DNA from: an uncultured Roseobacter sp.
Lineage (GTDB): Bacteria; Pseudomonadota; Alphaproteobacteria; Rhodobacterales; Rhodobacteraceae
Direction: 5' to 3'
DNA length: 64,000 nt
NCBI GenBank assembly: GCA_947501635.1
Contig: CANMWT010000003.1
Location: 124,001 to 188,000, forward strand
Shown here one piece after another: positions 18,828-28,106 of this stretch; the first letter of the stretch is position 1; each line of letters opens with the position of its first letter. A program made the translations under genes and the position numbers. The notes below the pieces were generated by a model. The model was not told the DNA's origin and searched no databases. It saw only the letters and a program-made list of their open reading frames with translations.

Positions 18828-20189
18828 ATGGCAAAATCCCCTTCATTCTCCTGCTCCGGCTGCGGCAACGTTACGACAAAATGGGCGGGGCGTTGCGAAG
18901 CCTGCGGAGAATGGAACACGATCACGGAAGACGCAGGCATTTCCAAAGGTCCCGCCAAATCGTTGGGCGGCAAACGCGGCGCGCCTGTCCAACTGACCGA
19001 CTTGTCGACAGAAGAAGCGCCGCCGCCCCGCACGCAATGCGGTATTGCCGAGCTTGACCGTGTTTTGGGTGGCGGGCTGGTTGCCGCATCGGCGACCTTG
19101 GTCGGCGGCGACCCGGGTATCGGCAAGTCCACCTTGCTGTTGCAGGCGGCAGCACAATTTGCCCGCAGTGGTCTCAAGACGATCTACGTTTCCGGGGAAG
19201 AGGCCTCGGCGCAGGTGCGGATGCGTGCACGGCGCCTCGGGTTGGCAGATGCCCCTGTCAAACTCGCTGCAGAGACCAATCTGCGCGATATTCTGACAAC
19301 GCTCGAAAGCGAGAGGCCGCAACTGGCCATCATCGATTCCATTCAGACAATGTGGGCCGACAATGTGGAAAGCGCTCCGGGTTCGGTTTCGCAAGTACGC
19401 GCCGCCGCACATGAGTTGACGAGCTTTGCCAAGCGAAAAGGCGTCAGCGTGATCCTCGTCGGTCATGTCACGAAGGAAGGCCAGATCGCAGGGCCTCGTG
19501 TGGTTGAGCACATGGTCGATACGGTTTTGTACTTTGAAGGCGAGCGTGGGCACCAGTTTCGCATTCTGCGCGCCGTCAAAAACCGCTTTGGCCCTGCGGA
19601 TGAGATCGGCGTTTTCGAGATGACCGGCGGCGGGCTGGACGAAGTTTCAAATCCCTCTGCACTCTTTCTCAGCGAAAGAGGAGAGCCGTCCCCCGGATCG
19701 GTGGTTTTTGCCGGTGTAGAAGGCACCAGACCCGTTCTAGTAGAGTTTCAAGCGCTCGTCGCCCCCTCGCCGCACGCGCAGGCGCGAAGGACAGTCGTGG
19801 GCTGGGATGGCGGGCGGCTGGCCATGATCCTTGCTGTGCTCGAAGCGCGCTGTGGCATCCCCTTTGCGGGCCTCGATGTCTACCTGAACGTGGCCGGCGG
19901 CATGAAAGTATCCGAACCTGCAGCCGACCTCGCAGTCGCCGCGGCGCTTCTCAGCGCGCGCGAAGACGCAGCCTTGCCGGCAGATACAGTTGTTTTTGGT
20001 GAAATCAGCCTTTCAGGTGCCCTGCGACCCGCGTCTCAAACCGAAAGTAGGTTAAAAGAGGCACAGAAGCTGGGTTTTTCAAACGCGATTGCAGCGGGGG
20101 GTGGAAAAACGGTTGGAGTTTCTGGCATATCCTTGAACACGATGCGCGACCTTACCGGCTTTGTGGGCGAGATATTCGGCGCAGGGTAG
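18828..20189 (+). CDS. radA: DNA repair protein RadA (Sms)
   Basis: RadA is a RecA-like DNA-dependent ATPase that helps branch migration in recombination repair. The 453-residue protein has the N-terminal zinc finger C-x2-C...C-x2-C (CSGCG, CEACG, residues 9-27). Walker A GGDPGIGKST follows near 92-101, the family KNRFG motif near 251-255, and a C-terminal Lon-protease-like domain. The length matches the family. The next gene, cvpA, starts 29 bases downstream, so they are likely cotranscribed. Confidence 0.96.
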   Translation: MAKSPSFSCSGCGNVTTKWAGRCEACGEWNTITEDAGISKGPAKSLGGKRGAPVQLTDLSTEEAPPPRTQCGIAELDRVLGGGLVAASATLVGGDPGIGKSTLLLQAAAQFARSGLKTIYVSGEEASAQVRMRARRLGLADAPVKLAAETNLRDILTTLESERPQLAIIDSIQTMWADNVESAPGSVSQVRAAAHELTSFAKRKGVSVILVGHVTKEGQIAGPRVVEHMVDTVLYFEGERGHQFRILRAVKNRFGPADEIGVFEMTGGGLDEVSNPSALFLSERGEPSPGSVVFAGVEGTRPVLVEFQALVAPSPHAQARRTVVGWDGGRLAMILAVLEARCGIPFAGLDVYLNVAGGMKVSEPAADLAVAAALLSAREDAALPADTVVFGEISLSGALRPASQTESRLKEAQKLGFSNAIAAGGGKTVGVSGISLNTMRDLTGFVGEIFGAG

Positions 20190-20218
20190 AACGACAAAAA
20201 AAAGAGGCGATTGAGGCA

Positions 20219-20773
20219 ATGGAAAACTTCACAATGGTCGACGGCGTTGTCGCACTTGTGGTCATCATATCAGCTTTGCTGGCCTACGGGCGTGGCATCG
20301 TGCGCGAAATCATGGCAATTGTCGGGTGGATTGCAGCAGCTATCCTGGGCTTCATGTTTGCGCCACAGGTCGAGCCGATGGTGCGCGAAATCCCCGTCGT
20401 CGGCGAGTTCCTTGCAGACAGTTGCGAATTGTCGATCATCGGAGCTTTCGCTGCGGTGTTCGCGGTAGCTCTTATCATCGTGTCGCTTTTCACGCCCCTG
20501 TTTTCCAGCGTTGTGCAAAGATCCGCTCTTGGCGGCATCGATCAGGGGCTGGGTTTTCTCTTTGGTGTCGCGCGCGGCATTCTGTTGGTTGCAATCGCAT
20601 TCTTCGTCTACAATACCGTCGTTACAAGTGACAGCTATACCGTTGTCGACAACAGCCGATCAGCGGCTGTCTTTTCGCAACTCACCGATAATATCGAAGA
20701 CGCTGAGCCAGAACAGGCACTGGGCTGGATCACAGGCCAATACGAAGCATTGGTCAGCAATTGCGGCCAGTAA
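20219..20773 (+). CDS. cvpA: CvpA-family membrane protein
   Basis: A 184-residue inner-membrane protein with four hydrophobic helices; the second is followed by FAPQVEPMVREI and the fourth by LFGVARGILLVAIAFFVYN. CvpA was named for colicin V production, but in many bacteria it affects envelope integrity. It precedes purF, the arrangement also seen in E. coli, where the two are cotranscribed. A 166-base gap separates them here. The ATG at 20219 has an AAAGAGG stretch upstream. Confidence 0.9.
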   Translation: MENFTMVDGVVALVVIISALLAYGRGIVREIMAIVGWIAAAILGFMFAPQVEPMVREIPVVGEFLADSCELSIIGAFAAVFAVALIIVSLFTPLFSSVVQRSALGGIDQGLGFLFGVARGILLVAIAFFVYNTVVTSDSYTVVDNSRSAAVFSQLTDNIEDAEPEQALGWITGQYEALVSNCGQ

Positions 20774-20939
20774 AATTCAACGGTTTAAGATGACCTGCCT
20801 TGCAAAACAGTTGAGCGTTCGCGCCGCACCTGCGCGACATTCGGCTCCAGAAGTAGGATCGCCGCGTGACACTTCCCGCCCCAAGCCCTAAATAGTGCCC
20901 ATCTGCCACGGATTCGGAGCTGCCCCGTTGTCCAAAATC

Positions 20940-22424
20940 ATGCCGCCTGCTCACCCTTTTGACACCAGCTATCTGCGCGACAGCGACGACGGCGACAAAC
21001 TGAAAGAAGAATGCGGGGTATTTGGTGTTATCGGCACCGCCGACGCCTCAAACTTCGTAGCACTGGGTTTGCATGCCCTGCAGCATCGCGGTCAGGAAGC
21101 CGGCGGCATCGTGAGCCATGATCCGGAACTTGGGTTCCAGTCTGCGCGGCGCTTCGGCTATGTGCGCGACAACTTTACCAGCCAGAAAGTTATGGAAACC
21201 CTGACAGGGCCACTGGCCATTGGCCATGTCCGCTATTCTACCGCAGGCTCCAAAGGCCAGACTGCAATCAGAGACGTGCAACCGTTTTTCGGTGAGTTTG
21301 CAATGGGCGGTGCCGCCATCGCGCATAACGGGAACATCACCAATGCCAACGCCCTGCGCCGCGAACTGATTGAACGTGGCTCGATTTTCCAGAGTTCTTC
21401 CGACAGCGAATGCATCATTCACCTCATGGCCCGCTCGCTGCAGCGCACGATCCCTGAACGTATGGAAGATGCCCTGCGCCGCGTCGAGGGCGCTTTTTCG
21501 GTCGTTGCGATGACGCGCACAAAGTTGATCGGCGTGCGCGATCCTCTGGGCGTGCGCCCGTTGGTTCTGGGCAAGATCGGCGACGGCTGGGCCTTGTCAT
21601 CGGAAACCTGCGCGCTCGATATCATCGGAGCTGAATTTATCCGTGAAATCGAACCGGGGGAAATGGTTGTCATCACCGAAAATGGCGTTGAAAGCCAATT
21701 CCCTTTTCGGCCGCGCAAGCCGCGGTTCTGCATCTTCGAACATGTGTATTTCTCGCGCCCTGACAGCATCCTTGGCGGCCGTTCGGTCTACGAAACCCGC
21801 GAAGCGATTGGACGCGAATTGGCGCAAGAAAGCCCGGTTGAGGCAGATATCGTCTGCCCCGTACCCGACAGTGGCACACCCGCAGCAATCGGCTATTCGC
21901 TCGCGTCCGGTATCCCCTACGCCATGGGGATCATTCGCAACCAATACATGGGACGCACATTCATTGAGCCGACAGAGCAGATCCGCAACATGGGTGTGCG
22001 GCTCAAGCTGAATGTGAACCGTGCGCTGATCGAAGGAAAAAGGGTCATTCTTGTGGACGATTCTGTCGTCCGCGGAACCACCAGCCGCAAAATCAAGGAG
22101 ATGATCCTTGATGCCGGCGCGAAAGAGGTCCATTTCCGCATCGCATCCCCTCCCACGGCTTGGCCCTGCTTTTACGGGGTTGATACGCCACAGCGCGAAA
22201 AGCTGCTGGCCGCTACCATGTCGGAAGAAGAGATGCGCGACCATTTGCAGGTCGACAGTCTCAAGTTCATCTCGCTGGACGGGCTCTACCGCGCGGTCGG
22301 CGAGGCAAAAGGCCGCGACGCGAAACAACCGCAATACTGTGACGCCTGCTTTTCTGGTGAATACCCGGTGAAACCGTCGGACCAGATCGACGAAGGCTTT
22401 GAAATGAAGCCCGCAGCAGAGTAG
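20940..22424 (+). CDS. purF: Amidophosphoribosyltransferase PurF
   Basis: PurF transfers glutamine-derived ammonia to PRPP, the first committed step of purine synthesis. The 494-residue protein carries the class II amidotransferase cysteine C25 in EECGVFG. A short propeptide before it would be removed, as in the B. subtilis-type enzyme. Cysteines near 263 (RFCIF), 409 (WPCFYG), 466 and 469 (YCDAC) match the four ligands of the iron-sulfur cluster in that type. The PRPP loop VILVDDSVVRGTT is near 369-381. I chose the ATG at 20940; a GTG at 20895 would add 15 residues, and neither has a strong ribosome site. Confidence 0.94.
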   Translation: MPPAHPFDTSYLRDSDDGDKLKEECGVFGVIGTADASNFVALGLHALQHRGQEAGGIVSHDPELGFQSARRFGYVRDNFTSQKVMETLTGPLAIGHVRYSTAGSKGQTAIRDVQPFFGEFAMGGAAIAHNGNITNANALRRELIERGSIFQSSSDSECIIHLMARSLQRTIPERMEDALRRVEGAFSVVAMTRTKLIGVRDPLGVRPLVLGKIGDGWALSSETCALDIIGAEFIREIEPGEMVVITENGVESQFPFRPRKPRFCIFEHVYFSRPDSILGGRSVYETREAIGRELAQESPVEADIVCPVPDSGTPAAIGYSLASGIPYAMGIIRNQYMGRTFIEPTEQIRNMGVRLKLNVNRALIEGKRVILVDDSVVRGTTSRKIKEMILDAGAKEVHFRIASPPTAWPCFYGVDTPQREKLLAATMSEEEMRDHLQVDSLKFISLDGLYRAVGEAKGRDAKQPQYCDACFSGEYPVKPSDQIDEGFEMKPAAE

Positions 22425-22440
22425 CGCGCACTCAAGACAA

Positions 22441-22462
22441 TGCCGCCCGCACTCGGGCGGCA
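22441..22462 (+). terminator. Perfect hairpin after purF
   Basis: TGCCGCCCG (22441-22449) and CGGGCGGCA (22454-22462) form a perfect 9-bp stem with a 4-base loop, 17 bases after the purF stop. There is no T-run, so termination may be weak. An mRNA-stabilising role is equally possible. Confidence 0.45.
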
Positions 22463-22482
22463 AACAGGGCACGGAAGACACA

Positions 22483-23118
22483 ATGACAAAAACAGCTCTT
22501 ATCACTGGCGCGTCCCGCGGCCTTGGTGCCGCTCTTGCAGAAGCCTTGTGCGACACCCATCACATCATTGCCGTTGCCAAAACGACCGGCGCTTTGGAAG
22601 AACTGGACGACCGCATTCAGGCCAAAGGCGGCACGGCGACCCTCGCCCCCATGGATGTGACAAACGCCGATGCGATGGCCACGCTATGCCGCGGAATCTT
22701 TGACCGCTGGGGCGCGCTGGACATCTGGCTACATACCGCCGTGCATGCGCCGCCACTGACGCCCGCACCCTTGATCGATGCCAAGGATCTGTCGAAGTCG
22801 GTAAACTGCAACATCACGGCCACCTCAACGCTCATTAGCTTTGTAGCACCATTGCTGGGCATGACCGGACGCGCGGTATTCTTCGATGATCCGCATACCG
22901 GCGACAAGTTTTTTGGAAGCTATGCGGCCACCAAAGCGGCGCAAATTGCGCTGGCGCGCAGTTGGCAGGCGGAAACCCGCAATACCGGGCCCCAAGTACA
23001 GATTCTGACACCCGCCCCTATGCCCACGGCCGTACGGGCGCGTTTTTTCCCCGGCGAGGACCGCACCCCTCTGAACGATCCGAAAACCGAAGCGCAACGC
23101 CTGCTGGCACAGCTTTAA
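22483..23118 (+). CDS. Short-chain dehydrogenase/reductase family protein
   Basis: A 211-residue SDR, shorter than the classical 250. The N-terminal nucleotide-binding motif TGASRGLG is at residues 8-15 and the catalytic pair YAATK is at about 147-151. The usual catalytic serine is not obvious: the strand before YxxxK reads [16 protein letters not shown](P) binding is likely; activity is uncertain. It lies between purF and surE in the same direction, and a dispersed-repeat copy follows its stop codon. The substrate is unknown. Confidence 0.85.
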   Translation: MTKTALITGASRGLGAALAEALCDTHHIIAVAKTTGALEELDDRIQAKGGTATLAPMDVTNADAMATLCRGIFDRWGALDIWLHTAVHAPPLTPAPLIDAKDLSKSVNCNITATSTLISFVAPLLGMTGRAVFFDDPHTGDKFFGSYAATKAAQIALARSWQAETRNTGPQVQILTPAPMPTAVRARFFPGEDRTPLNDPKTEAQRLLAQL

Positions 23119-23122
23119 GAGG

Positions 23123-23151
23123 TTCTTTGGACCAAAAATACGCCCGGCGGC
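23123..23151 (+). repeat. Intergenic dispersed repeat, copy C
   Basis: TTCTTTGGACCAAAAATACGCCCGGCGGC begins five bases after the SDR stop codon. It is a diverged copy of the core at 9031, 12199 and 45624, and keeps the TTTGG/CCAAA inverted repeat. A GC-rich tail with several GCTCGC/GCGGCT-type self-pairing stretches leads to the surE ribosome site. Confidence 0.5.
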
Positions 23152-23209
23152 AGCGCGCATGCTTGCCGCTCGCCTGCGGCTCGCCTATCAAGGCAAAAAG
23201 GGGCAGATC

Positions 23210-23995
23210 ATGCGCATTCTCATCACAAATGACGACGGTATCAACGCGCCGGGGCTGGCGGTCATGCACGACATCGCCACCGAACTTGCAGGTGACGCGG
23301 GCGAGGTCTGGACTGTAGCACCCGCTTTCGAGCAATCCGGCGTTGGTCATTGCATCAGCTACACTCATCCGATGATGGTCGCACAAATGGACGCCCGCAG
23401 GTTTGCAGCTGAAGGGTCGCCCGCAGACTGCGTCCTTGCCGGACTGCACGAGATGATGCAGGACGCGCCCCCCGATCTGGTGCTTTCGGGTGTGAACCGT
23501 GGCAACAACTCGGCCGAAAACACGCTATATTCCGGCACCGTCGGCGGTGCGATGGAGGCCGCACTTCAAGGGCTGCCTGCGATTGCCTTGTCGCAATACT
23601 ACGGGCCGGAAAACCTGAACCTTGAAAACCCATTCGAGGCCGCAGCACACCATGGCGTCGCTGTTGTCCGGCGCATCCTGCAACACACACCGCAGGAAAA
23701 AACCGGATACCGGCTGTTTTACAACGTTAACTTCCCGCCGGTGCCCGCCGATCGCGTCAAAGGTATCCGTATTGCAACGCAAGGCTTCCGCGAGGGCACA
23801 GGGTTTTCGACAGTGGCCCATGATTCACCTTCCGGCAGGCGTTTTTTGTGGATCAAAGGCGGTGATCAACGCCGTTCGACGACGGAAGGGTCGGATGCGC
23901 AATTAAACCTGCAAGGCTATGTGTCTGTCACCCCCATGCGCGCCGACCTGACAGCACATGAGATGTTATCCACCCTGTCGGGGATTAACACATAA
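23210..23995 (+). CDS. surE: 5'/3'-nucleotidase SurE
   Basis: SurE is a metal-dependent nucleotidase linked to stationary-phase survival. The 261-residue protein has the metal motif NDDG at residues 7-10, SGVNRGNN near 97 and [11 protein letters not shown] near 107, all diagnostic. The ATG at 23210 puts [10 protein letters not shown] at the N-terminus; the in-frame extension to 23159 lies in repeat-derived sequence. Its TAA overlaps the pcm start codon (TAATG), the common surE-pcm coupling. Confidence 0.96.
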   Translation: MRILITNDDGINAPGLAVMHDIATELAGDAGEVWTVAPAFEQSGVGHCISYTHPMMVAQMDARRFAAEGSPADCVLAGLHEMMQDAPPDLVLSGVNRGNNSAENTLYSGTVGGAMEAALQGLPAIALSQYYGPENLNLENPFEAAAHHGVAVVRRILQHTPQEKTGYRLFYNVNFPPVPADRVKGIRIATQGFREGTGFSTVAHDSPSGRRFLWIKGGDQRRSTTEGSDAQLNLQGYVSVTPMRADLTAHEMLSTLSGINT

Positions 23996-24645
23996 TGCCG
24001 GACGAGACGGACGCAGAACGCAAGATGCAGTTCCTGTATGCCCTGCGATCCAAGGGCGTGACAGACACACGCGTCCTTTCGGCCATGGAGGCGATTGACC
24101 GGGGCCCGTTTATTCGCGGTATCTTTGCTGAACGTGCTTATGAGGACATGCCGCTGCCGATTGCATGTGGTCAAACCATCAGCCAGCCTTCCGTCGTTGG
24201 CCTGATGACGCAAGCGCTTAAGATTTCACCCAGAGACAAGGTTCTCGAAGTTGGCACCGGCTCCGGCTATCAGGCAGCTATTCTCAGCAAACTTGCGCGA
24301 CGCGTCTACACCGTTGACCGTCACAGCCGTCTGGTGCGCGAAGCGCGCTCTTTGTTTGAGGACATGAACCTGACCAACATCACCGCCATCACCGCAGATG
24401 GCAGCTTCGGCTTGCCCGATCAGGCCCCCTTCGACCGCATCCTTGTGACAGCGGCCGCCGAAGACCCGCCAAGCACCCTGATCGAACAACTCAAAACCGG
24501 CGGTATCATGGTGATCCCGGTGGGTCAGTCAGACGCTGTGCAGCACCTGATTGTGGCCCGCAAGACCGACACTGGCGTGAATTACGAAGAATTGCGCCAA
24601 GTCCGCTTTGTTCCGCTCTTGGAAGGCTTGGGTCAGGACAGTTAA
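23995..24645 (+). CDS. pcm: Protein-L-isoaspartate O-methyltransferase
   Basis: Pcm methylates isoaspartyl residues with S-adenosylmethionine to repair aged proteins. The 216-residue protein has the substrate motif [17 protein letters not shown] near residues 59-75 and the SAM-binding glycine motif [15 protein letters not shown] near 83-97. Length and order of motifs are normal. It is translationally coupled to surE and followed by an NlpD-like gene, the widespread surE-pcm-nlpD order. Confidence 0.96.
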   Translation: MPDETDAERKMQFLYALRSKGVTDTRVLSAMEAIDRGPFIRGIFAERAYEDMPLPIACGQTISQPSVVGLMTQALKISPRDKVLEVGTGSGYQAAILSKLARRVYTVDRHSRLVREARSLFEDMNLTNITAITADGSFGLPDQAPFDRILVTAAAEDPPSTLIEQLKTGGIMVIPVGQSDAVQHLIVARKTDTGVNYEELRQVRFVPLLEGLGQDS

Positions 24646-24720
24646 CCTGCTATATTGTGCCCGAATAAGCGTCGGGCACAAACTGGCGCAGGCTCTCTGA
24701 GCGAATTTGAGGACATGCAG

Positions 24721-25935
24721 ATGGTTAATTTCATTCCCCGCCGGCGGGCATTCAGCTGGACGTTAACAGTTAGCGGCCTGGCGCTTTTGTCTGCCTGCGG
24801 TCAAAGCATTGATTACGACCTGCGCGGGCTGGGAGGCGGGTTTTCAACGGCAGAAGCCGCGGCGGCAGCGGGCACAGCGCCGCGTCCCACGCCTGACAAC
24901 CGCGGCGTCATCTCTTACCCAAATTATCAGGTTGCGGTCGCCGACCGCGGGGACACAATCGAAACAGTGGCCAGCCGGCTGGGGCTTGATGCGCCAACGT
25001 TGGCACGGTTTAACGGCATTGATGCCGATGTGCAGCTGCGTCAAGGCGAAATCATCGCATTGCCCACCCGCGTGGCCGAACCCTCGCCCGCAACCGGCGC
25101 GGTCGGCACCGGTCCGATCCAACCCGGTGCCGTCGACATCGGTACCTTGGCAGGCAGCGCCATAGACCGCTCTGAACCCGCTGCAGGCGGTGAGAGCGGT
25201 GTTCGCGTCGCCGCCCTGCCCCCTGCAGATGCCGCTGCACAGCCTCAGACCGGCACGGAACCCGTGCGCCACAAAGTCGTTCGCGGCGAGACGGCCTACA
25301 CCATCTCGCGCCTTTATGATGTGCCGGTCGCCGGTCTGGCGGAATGGAACGGTCTGGGTGCAGATTTTGCCATTCGGGAAGGTCAGTATCTGCTGATCCC
25401 TGTCGCCCAACAGGCACCCCCAGCACCGGTGAGCGAAGAAGTGCCGAAACCCGGAACAGGCTCTCCCACACCGCTACCGCCAAGTGCAGCGCAACCATTG
25501 CCGCCTGCGCAAGCGCCTGTCGCGGCCGCACCGCAAGAGCCGGAGCCGCAGATTGACGTGGGTGAGCGCACGGAAGCATCTGATGTGGCGCGGATGCGCT
25601 TTCCTGTAAACGGAGCAATTGTGCGGGAGTTCTCGAAAGGCAGAAACGAAGGCATCGACATCAAGGCGGATCCGGGCACCCCCGTTGTCGCTGCTGATGA
25701 CGGCACGGTAGCCGCCATCACAAAAAGCGCCGAGGGCATTCCGATCATCGTCATCCGGCACGAACCGGAACTGTTGACCGTCTATGCCAATGTGACTGAC
25801 GTCAGCGTCGAGAAAGGTGCACGTGTCGGGCGCGGTGATGCCATCGCCAAATTGCGCTCGGGCAACGAGTCTTTCGTGCATTTCGAAGTACGCCGCGGCT
25901 TCGACAGCGTCGATCCCATGCCTTATCTGCGGTAA
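24721..25935 (+). CDS. LysM / M23-like lipoprotein, NlpD-type
   Basis: A 404-residue outer-membrane or periplasmic lipoprotein with a lipobox LLSAC (Cys 26), two LysM peptidoglycan-binding domains (about 70-116 and 184-227), a Pro/Ala linker and a C-terminal M23 (LytM) domain from about 294. The zinc ligands are missing: GRNEGIDI has Asn where the first His is expected, and VHFEVR lacks the first His of HxH. This matches non-catalytic NlpD/EnvC-like factors that activate cell-wall amidases at division. The ATG at 24721 was preferred over 24715 because GAGG is eight bases before it. It follows pcm by 75 bases. Confidence 0.92.
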   Translation: MVNFIPRRRAFSWTLTVSGLALLSACGQSIDYDLRGLGGGFSTAEAAAAAGTAPRPTPDNRGVISYPNYQVAVADRGDTIETVASRLGLDAPTLARFNGIDADVQLRQGEIIALPTRVAEPSPATGAVGTGPIQPGAVDIGTLAGSAIDRSEPAAGGESGVRVAALPPADAAAQPQTGTEPVRHKVVRGETAYTISRLYDVPVAGLAEWNGLGADFAIREGQYLLIPVAQQAPPAPVSEEVPKPGTGSPTPLPPSAAQPLPPAQAPVAAAPQEPEPQIDVGERTEASDVARMRFPVNGAIVREFSKGRNEGIDIKADPGTPVVAADDGTVAAITKSAEGIPIIVIRHEPELLTVYANVTDVSVEKGARVGRGDAIAKLRSGNESFVHFEVRRGFDSVDPMPYLR

Positions 25936-25939
25936 GTGA

Positions 25940-25985
25940 ACGAAAATTTTCGTAAAATTGCCCCGAATTGGCCATACCCGGGTAT
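25940..25985. promoter_or_regulatory. Two perfect palindromes between the NlpD-like gene and the Hint gene
   Basis: ACGAAAATTTTCGT (25940-25953) is a perfect 14-base palindrome just after the NlpD-like gene stop. ATACCCGGGTAT (25974-25985) is a perfect 12-base palindrome. They are 20 bases apart. Either could be an operator for the Hint gene, or the first could be a weak hairpin at the 3' end of the upstream message. Confidence 0.35.
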
Positions 25986-26059
25986 AGCTCGGCCATGCTC
26001 TGGCCCCGTTTCGCATGCAGAAACAGTCCAACGGAATTCACCGTATTGGACCCAAGACC

Positions 26060-27094
26060 ATGCCCGCCTTTTATGCCTACAGTGTTGCGATTTTTGGCAC
26101 CCAGTCGAAAGACGGTAACGGCAACCCGATCGATTATTCCTCGCCCCCGGGCAGTGAGTGGGAATACTCCGGCGCCCAAACCGGTTTTCTGATCGAAGAA
26201 GCCAACAAAAACAATTCGAACTTTGACGGCGACAAACCCAACAATGCGGTCAGCAGACCCAATCAGATCGGCCGAGGAAACGAGCAGACGACAGACATAG
26301 GAGGCACGGCGCGTCAGGTTCTGTGGGACTATACGTTCCAGGTACAAGACCCTGTAACCCTGCAAACCTGGGACATCGGTGTGGTCGATGTCGACCTGAA
26401 CAATGATAATGACGTCTCTGACCCCGGTGAGGCAGGCTACTACCTGATCTTCATTGATGGCGTACCACCACCGGACACGGTGCTGACAGTCACCGGAGCG
26501 GTCATCGATGAAACGAAGATATCGCATGTCGATCTGGGTGGTGATCTCGTTTGTTTTGTTGCCGGCACATTGATCGAAACACAAAAAGGGCCGAAAGCAA
26601 TCGAAACGCTGGACGTCGGCGACATGATCCTGACACGGGACGCCGGTTATCAGCCCTTGCGTTGGCTTGGAAAAACAGCGGCTGCGGCACAGGGCGATCT
26701 GGCACCGATTGTGATTCGTGCAGGCAGTTTGGGCAACACCGAAGATCTGGTGGTGTCCCCTCAGCATGCGGTTCTGGTCGAAGACTGGCGAGCCGAGCTG
26801 TTATACGGCGCGCCGGATGTTCTGATCCGTGCCAAAGACTTGTTGGGCCATGACGGTATCTACCGCAAGCCAGGCGGAATTGTTACTTATTGCCACGTTC
26901 TGTTTGACGCGCACCAGCTTGTGAAGGCCGGCGGCATCTGGTCGGAAAGCCTGTACCCGGGCGAAATGACCCGAGAGATGGTTACGCCCGAAGCCCGTGT
27001 TGAAATTGAATCCCTTTTCCCTGACCTGAAAGGATACGGGCCGAAAAGCGCGCGCTGCTTGCGCCGCTTCGAAGCAGCCTGTTTGACAGCATGA
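26060..27094 (+). CDS. Hint-domain protein 1
   Basis: A 344-residue protein with no signal peptide. Residues 1-160 form an uncharacterised N-terminal region with an Asp/Asn-rich stretch DVDLNNDNDVSD that looks like a calcium loop. A Hint_2 (Hedgehog/intein-like) domain starts at Cys165 in CFVAGTLIETQKGPK and runs to about residue 300. Hint domains can self-cleave at the N-terminal Cys; the Cys and a TxxH-like histidine region (VSPQHAVL) are present, so autoprocessing is plausible but not shown. The ATG at 26060 begins the conserved sequence. Roseobacters often carry many such genes; their role is unknown. Confidence 0.82.
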   Translation: MPAFYAYSVAIFGTQSKDGNGNPIDYSSPPGSEWEYSGAQTGFLIEEANKNNSNFDGDKPNNAVSRPNQIGRGNEQTTDIGGTARQVLWDYTFQVQDPVTLQTWDIGVVDVDLNNDNDVSDPGEAGYYLIFIDGVPPPDTVLTVTGAVIDETKISHVDLGGDLVCFVAGTLIETQKGPKAIETLDVGDMILTRDAGYQPLRWLGKTAAAAQGDLAPIVIRAGSLGNTEDLVVSPQHAVLVEDWRAELLYGAPDVLIRAKDLLGHDGIYRKPGGIVTYCHVLFDAHQLVKAGGIWSESLYPGEMTREMVTPEARVEIESLFPDLKGYGPKSARCLRRFEAACLTA

Positions 27095-27247
27095 CACAGA
27101 TATACACTTTGAAAAGGCCAAGCATCACTGCGTGTTTCACCTTGGGTCGCAATGAGTTAGGCGTTTGCAAACAGCTTAGCATCTCTTTGCAAATGCGTCG
27201 CCCTCGCCCTGTTGCAAAATCAAATGTGGTCCGGCTTGTACGCCCGG

Positions 27248-28093
27248 TTAACCGGAAATCACAACACCACGGCGGCCCGCTAAATCCGTAAAATACTGCC
27301 ATGCGACGCGCCCGGAACGAGACCCGCGCGTCGCTTGCCATTCGATCGCTTCTGCACGCAACGTATCTTCGTCGATATCAACGCCATAGGCGTCGCAGTA
27401 CCCCCGGATCATCGCCAGATACTGATCTTGATCGCAGGGATGAAAACCCAGCCACAAACCAAAACGGTCAGACAAAGACACCTTTTCTTCCACCGCCTCT
27501 GAAGGGTTGATCGCCGAACTGCGTTCGTTCTCGATCATGTCGCGCGGCATCAGATGCCGGCGGTTTGACGTGGCATAAAGTACCACGTTGTCCGGACGAC
27601 CTTCGATACCGCCATCCAACACAGCCTTGAGGCTTTTGTAATGCGCATCGTCATGTCCAAAAGACAGATCATCGCAAAACAAAACAAACCTATAGGGTGC
27701 CACGCGCAGAATATTCAAAAGACGCCCGACCGACGGAAGGTCTTCACGCTGCAATTCAACGATGCGCAAGTCCTCATGTACAGCATGAACTGCGCCATGT
27801 ATTGCCTTGACAAGGCTTGATTTCCCCATTCCGCGCGCCCCCCAGAGCAGCGCATTGTTGGCCGGCAGACCTTTTGCGAACTGCTCTGTGTTGGCCAGTA
27901 GTGTATCGCGTGACCGTGTGACGCCGACCAAAAGCGACAGGTCAATGCGTGATACATGCTCTACCGGTTCCAGTCGGTCCGGTTCCGTATGCCAGACAAA
28001 GGCCGAGGCACGCGAGAAATCAGGGGCCGCCAGCGGGGCGGGTGCCAGCCGCTCTAGCGCAGCGGCGATGCGGTCCATTGGATCATCAATCAC
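27248..28093 (-). CDS. DUF815-family AAA-type ATPase
   Basis: A 281-residue P-loop ATPase of the DUF815 group. Walker A is GARGMGKSS near residue 88. A Walker-B-like strand RFVLFCDDLSF follows near residue 138, and a sensor VLYATSNRRHL further on. The family has no established function. Start choice: a GTG at 28093 has TGAGGA ten bases upstream, overlapping the tatC stop; an ATG at 28078 is the alternative, five codons shorter. It is the last gene of the tatABC transcription unit and converges on Hint protein 1. The stop codon lies inside a CCGGTTAACCGG palindrome (27244-27255). Confidence 0.85.
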   Translation of the reverse strand: MIDDPMDRIAAALERLAPAPLAAPDFSRASAFVWHTEPDRLEPVEHVSRIDLSLLVGVTRSRDTLLANTEQFAKGLPANNALLWGARGMGKSSLVKAIHGAVHAVHEDLRIVELQREDLPSVGRLLNILRVAPYRFVLFCDDLSFGHDDAHYKSLKAVLDGGIEGRPDNVVLYATSNRRHLMPRDMIENERSSAINPSEAVEEKVSLSDRFGLWLGFHPCDQDQYLAMIRGYCDAYGVDIDEDTLRAEAIEWQATRGSRSGRVAWQYFTDLAGRRGVVISG

Positions 28094-28106
28094 GGGAAAA
28101 CCGTCC

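Noticed and set aside
20895-20939. GTG start 15 codons upstream of the chosen purF start
   Set aside because: It has no better ribosome site and would lengthen the propeptide beyond what is typical. It cannot be excluded.
27244-27255. CCGGTTAACCGG palindrome as a regulatory site
   Set aside because: It spans the stop codon of the DUF815 gene at a convergent 3' end, where an operator is unlikely. It may be a chance palindrome.
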